This document shows positions 61,113 to 64,000 of a stretch of DNA of 64,000 nucleotides, in pieces (position 1 is the stretch's first letter; every line of letters begins with the position of its first letter). Below the pieces are notes generated by a model, which saw only the letters and a list, made by a program, of their open reading frames with translations, was not told where the DNA came from and ran no database searches. The position numbers and the translations under genes are program-made. Source of the stretch: Glandiceps talaboti (lineage: Eukaryota > Hemichordata > Enteropneusta > Spengelidae); NCBI RefSeq assembly GCF_964340395.1, contig NC_135568.1:7966280-8030279 (forward strand), read 5' to 3'.

Positions 61113-61356
61113 GGGAACTTGCAATCCAGACTGAGCATGCTCAGACGCAATGGACTATTGGATTATCTGTGGTTATCGTAATACCTAATCTGGAGCTACC
61201 GATCAAATAAACCTCCCACAATGATCAGGGTGACTATGAATTGATTATTTGTGGTTAAAAAGAGTATAACATTATTGTTTACAATACGATTTGATTAGTA
61301 TTTATTATCACATTTCCCATGATGCAACAGTCAACATGGCGGGTTTGCTAGTTCCC
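61113..61356. mobile_element. MITE candidate with GGGAACT ends
   Basis: The left end is TAGGGAACTTGCAA, and the right end reads TAGGGAACTAGCAA in reverse complement. A TA dinucleotide at each border could be the target duplication, as for Tc1/mariner-type elements. No sibling copy in the window. Confidence 0.5.
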
Positions 61357-61665
61357 TATTAAGACGAGAAGAAAGGGTGGCATCAGGCACTTATTGCACG
61401 GTCGGTTTTATTTTACATACCCTCCTAAAATTTGACCAATGTTGACAATAATTTTGTGAGAAACAATTCAAATATGTAAATGAGCAAACCTCAAATACAA
61501 CAGTTCTTAATATATTGACTTGAGTGAGGGGAATATTACAATGAAAAATGTGTCTTGTACTATTGTAAATGTTCTTTATAGCCTTTTTTGACGGATTGTT
61601 TTAACAAACTCCTCTTCTCATGAATAAATGCAGGCTGACATTTCAACATAGGACGCATGCCCCGG

Positions 61666-61669
61666 TGAG

Positions 61670-61700
<31 letters not shown>

Positions 61701-61733
61701 TTGTTGTTGTTGTTGTTGTTGTTTGATTGATTG
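61666..61733. repeat. (TTG)n with TTGA tail repeats
   Basis: TTG array running into TTGATTGATTGATT; may be the tail of an antisense retroelement whose body is not recognisable. Confidence 0.85.
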
Positions 61734-61926
61734 ATTTTTTCAAGTAGAAGAACACGGTAAAGTTCGTAAGTGAAAAAAAAATGAAAACAATTTTCTCATT
61801 AATCCATATTGTCTCTAGGGTTCCTAGATTTAGTTTATCAGGTAAATTTATAGTTTGGTTACCCATCCTCTCTGACTTCAATCACCCCAGTCGTAGCAAG
61901 AGATGTCCAGTAGCAGAGTCTGGCTA

Positions 61927-62037
61927 ACCCTAGAGTAGACTGTAAAGTACGTCATGTCGTTCCGCCCTCACCGGCCGCCTAACACGAGGGGTTGACCGAT
62001 GTGTGAGGGCGGCGTACCTTACAGACTAACCCGAGAG
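61927..62037. mobile_element. 93-bp MITE (61936-62028) with near-perfect 9-bp duplication
   Basis: Ends TAGACTGTAAAGTACG and, in reverse complement, TAGTCTGTAAGGTACG; internal CCGCCCTCACCGG and GTGTGAGGGCGGCG. Flanks ACCCTAGAG and ACCCGAGAG differ at one position. Related copies at 1606-1689 and perhaps 25126-25243. Confidence 0.75.
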
Positions 62038-62139
62038 TGGTAATCGTAAAGTTTCAATTACTCAGTCTCACCACTGATTGCTCACATCATGGCCGAGCCA
62101 GATTCTGGGCGTATATATCACCTTGGTGAATACAACTTA

Positions 62140-62440
62140 ACTAGAACAGAGTGAGGAGCTTATTACTATGAAGAATGTGTTATGTACAAGGCAAAGACAG
62201 AAGCTATCTGATAATGTATAAGTTGTCCCTTCTCTTTAAAAATACTTTCTCAATAAACCTTATTATATTTCTCACTTTTCTTGACATCAAGTACTTTAGT
62301 TTTTCATTGTTTGGCAAATCAGAATAATCGTCGTCAAAATCAAAATGTACATTCCGAAGATCATTATATAAACTACATTGCAAAAGAAAGTGTACTTCAT
62401 TTTCAACAACATTTTCATTACGAAAGTACAATTCTTTTTG
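62140..62440 (-). mobile_element. Antisense LINE 3' fragment, unit 4
   Basis: Longest copy of this fragment; the minus strand encodes VENEVHFLLQCSLYNDLRN, the Cys/His end typical of LINE ORF2, then the same 3' UTR. No GTA array follows here. Confidence 0.7.
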
Positions 62441-62449
62441 ATATTGGTC

Positions 62450-63735
62450 ACCCCAGTCTCTATACGAAGAGGTAATACATTTGCGTAATTAATGACTTGT
62501 TTCGATAATTAGGCAATATCTTAACTTGAATTGAGTATGTATGCAAGTTTCAAATTTCAGATAGTTTCATTTTCCAATTAAGGTGTACACCATGTATCAT
62601 GATATGAGAGCTATAGCTCAGATTCTTGCATTTCAACAATATACGTAGGAATAAATATCTAAGGTTTTGCCCTTACAGAATGCATTCAGTTTAAATCTGG
62701 TATGTATTTTAAACTGTAATATTGTACATTACTATTCATCGGTACAGATTGTGTGCTGATGTATTATAATTAAGGTATTGCAGATATCTATTTTGACTAT
62801 TTTAGCATATTATGAAATGCTGATTTGGCTACACTGCGACTGTTTGAGGTACGATATCTGATGCTGTACTTTTTGTGAAGACAAACTCGGAAATCAACTA
62901 TTAGAATAAATGTCCTGAGTGCAGTATGGTGTTTCTATGTAGATGAGGAAAATAGTACACTTGCCAACATCACGATAATCTGCATTGGGTTCAGAAAATA
63001 TTGCCAGAAATGTTCATCATTCAATATTCAAATGAAAACGCACGCGCAGTGGACAATTTGGACAGGTATTTTGTTGAGGAAACTGAACGGTGTAGATATG
63101 AAAACATATGCAAATCAAGATGAGTGGTAAGACATGTTTTGGTGCAAAGATGAAGGAACTTAAAATAGAAAGGAAAGTTTTTCAAATTAGTTTTATTTTA
63201 CACAATGACGTCTCGGATGACTAGGTGAAACACGTATAAATACGAGATTCCAATCTTTGCCTGTAACCGTGATTTTCTTTCAATCAACAATTGAAAAAAC
63301 GTGGCTGTGCAGTTTGCTTTTATAAAATTGTTGAGAAGATGTTGGAAAGTCAAGCGTTCTCAAAGTATTACTCTAACATGCGTAGCTTTTGTAACCATGG
63401 TAACCTATGAGTATGTCTCGTATAATAATAGTACGAATTCAAACCAATTCAGTATTGACTGCATTTGATATCGCCATCAATGGTAATTTTGGGTGAACCA
63501 AGAGACAACGTATTGTTGGGTGTGGTATTATTGGTACACACAAGTAACTGAAATAGGGTGCGTTGTGTTCTAGTACTCTACACAGATCGGTCGCACAGCA
63601 AAGTTGGCCAGCACTCATTTAGCCGTTGTGAATTAAGTATGTAAGTCAAAAGGTAAGCTATGACTTCTAAATATATTGAAGAGAACAACATGAAAGTAAT
63701 GTGGGATTTTCAGATTTCTTTTCTGAAGCAGTACA
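62450..63735. other. Nothing recognised
   Basis: AT-rich DNA with no gene, repeat array or transposon ends that I can support. Confidence 0.6.
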
Positions 63736-63871
63736 GTGTGCTATTCTAGTGTCCAGTTTTCATATTTTAGAGGTTATTGAGTGTGATATTCTAATGTCCA
63801 GTTTTCATATTTTAGAGGTTATTGAGTGTGATATTCTAGTGTCCAGTTTTCATATTTTAGAGGTTATTGAT
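63736..63871. repeat. 45-bp tandem repeat, three copies
   Basis: Units containing TTCTAGTGTCCAGTTTTCAT and ATTTTAGAGGTTATTGA, nearly identical. The 62-codon frame across it is a repeat artefact. Confidence 0.92.
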
Positions 63872-64000
63872 CAATTGACATATCTGTAATCATCGACACT
63901 GATCGTTGATCGAATTTTGAAAGTATTTTGGTGACACATAATTCGAGGACATTTTACCACCATTTGTAAAGTAACCGTAACGTGTACGAATTCAGTCATT

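Larger units (their letters stand above)
60831..64000 (+). repeat. Start of duplication unit 4, diverged and broken
   Basis: Matches the start of unit 2 at about 60,836-60,960, the antisense LINE fragment at 62,140-62,350, and 36,110-36,215 of unit 1 at about 63,890-64,000, where the window ends. Sequence between these blocks is not shared with other units. Confidence 0.65.

Noticed and set aside
63701-63889. 62-aa ORF with internal repeats
   Set aside because: A 45-bp tandem repeat is divisible by three, so an open frame is expected by chance.

Overview
The window looks like nuclear DNA of an invertebrate animal, probably marine. It is AT-rich and has spliced genes with GT-AG introns of 0.1-3 kb, many microsatellites, LINE 3' ends with short tandem tails, and several families of non-autonomous DNA transposons. 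The gene content (an invertebrate HELZ2-type helicase, GT14 core-2 GlcNAc-transferases, an APE-type LINE carrying a 2A-like motif) fits a hemichordate, amphioxus, lophotrochozoan or similar. The species cannot be fixed from sequence alone.

Left third (about 1,077-24,213, + strand): one large HELZ2-like gene. I could follow 21 coding exons with consistent splice phases, giving about 3,515 codons from the first visible exon to a stop at 24,211-24,213. Domain order is a Ser/Pro-rich N terminus, three similar Cys/His zinc modules, a C2H2-like and a CCCH-like finger, a first UPF1-like SF1 helicase, an RNase II/RNB exonuclease in a 4.1-kb exon, and a second UPF1-like helicase. The true 5' end is not found. 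Intron 1 holds a roughly 0.9-kb-arm inverted repeat.

Middle (24,214-31,790): gene-poor DNA with an hAT-like MITE, a 22-copy 31-bp minisatellite in which 11 copies carry an exact TGACGTCA (CRE) palindrome, a 158-bp palindromic MITE with a 9-bp target duplication, and a decayed duplication unit (unit 0) that keeps a GCNT-type TATA box and first exon but has lost the coding exon.

Right half (31,791-64,000): a tandem segmental duplication. Units 1, 2 and 3 each carry an Asp-box-like ORF or relic, a (CT)n array, a TATA promoter with non-coding exon 1, a (GTA)n array derived from an antisense LINE tail, and one intronless-CDS GT14 beta-1,6-N-acetylglucosaminyltransferase gene (490, 490 and 488 aa). 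The start of a unit 4 runs off the right edge. Individual units were later hit by private insertions: a 1.05-kb palindrome-ended insert (unit 1), a possible solo LTR (unit 2), and a 4.9-kb nearly intact LINE plus a 192-bp MITE (unit 3). Sibling units give natural empty-site controls for these.

The most interesting signals are the clustering of amino-acid-changing differences in the putative acceptor-binding segments of the three GCNT paralogues, the CRE minisatellite in the array's decayed first unit, and the LINE ORF1 with a hydrophobic segment followed by a 2A ribosome-skipping motif. HELZ2 in mammals is an interferon-induced RNA helicase/exonuclease. I see no evidence that it is functionally tied to the glycosyltransferases next to it.
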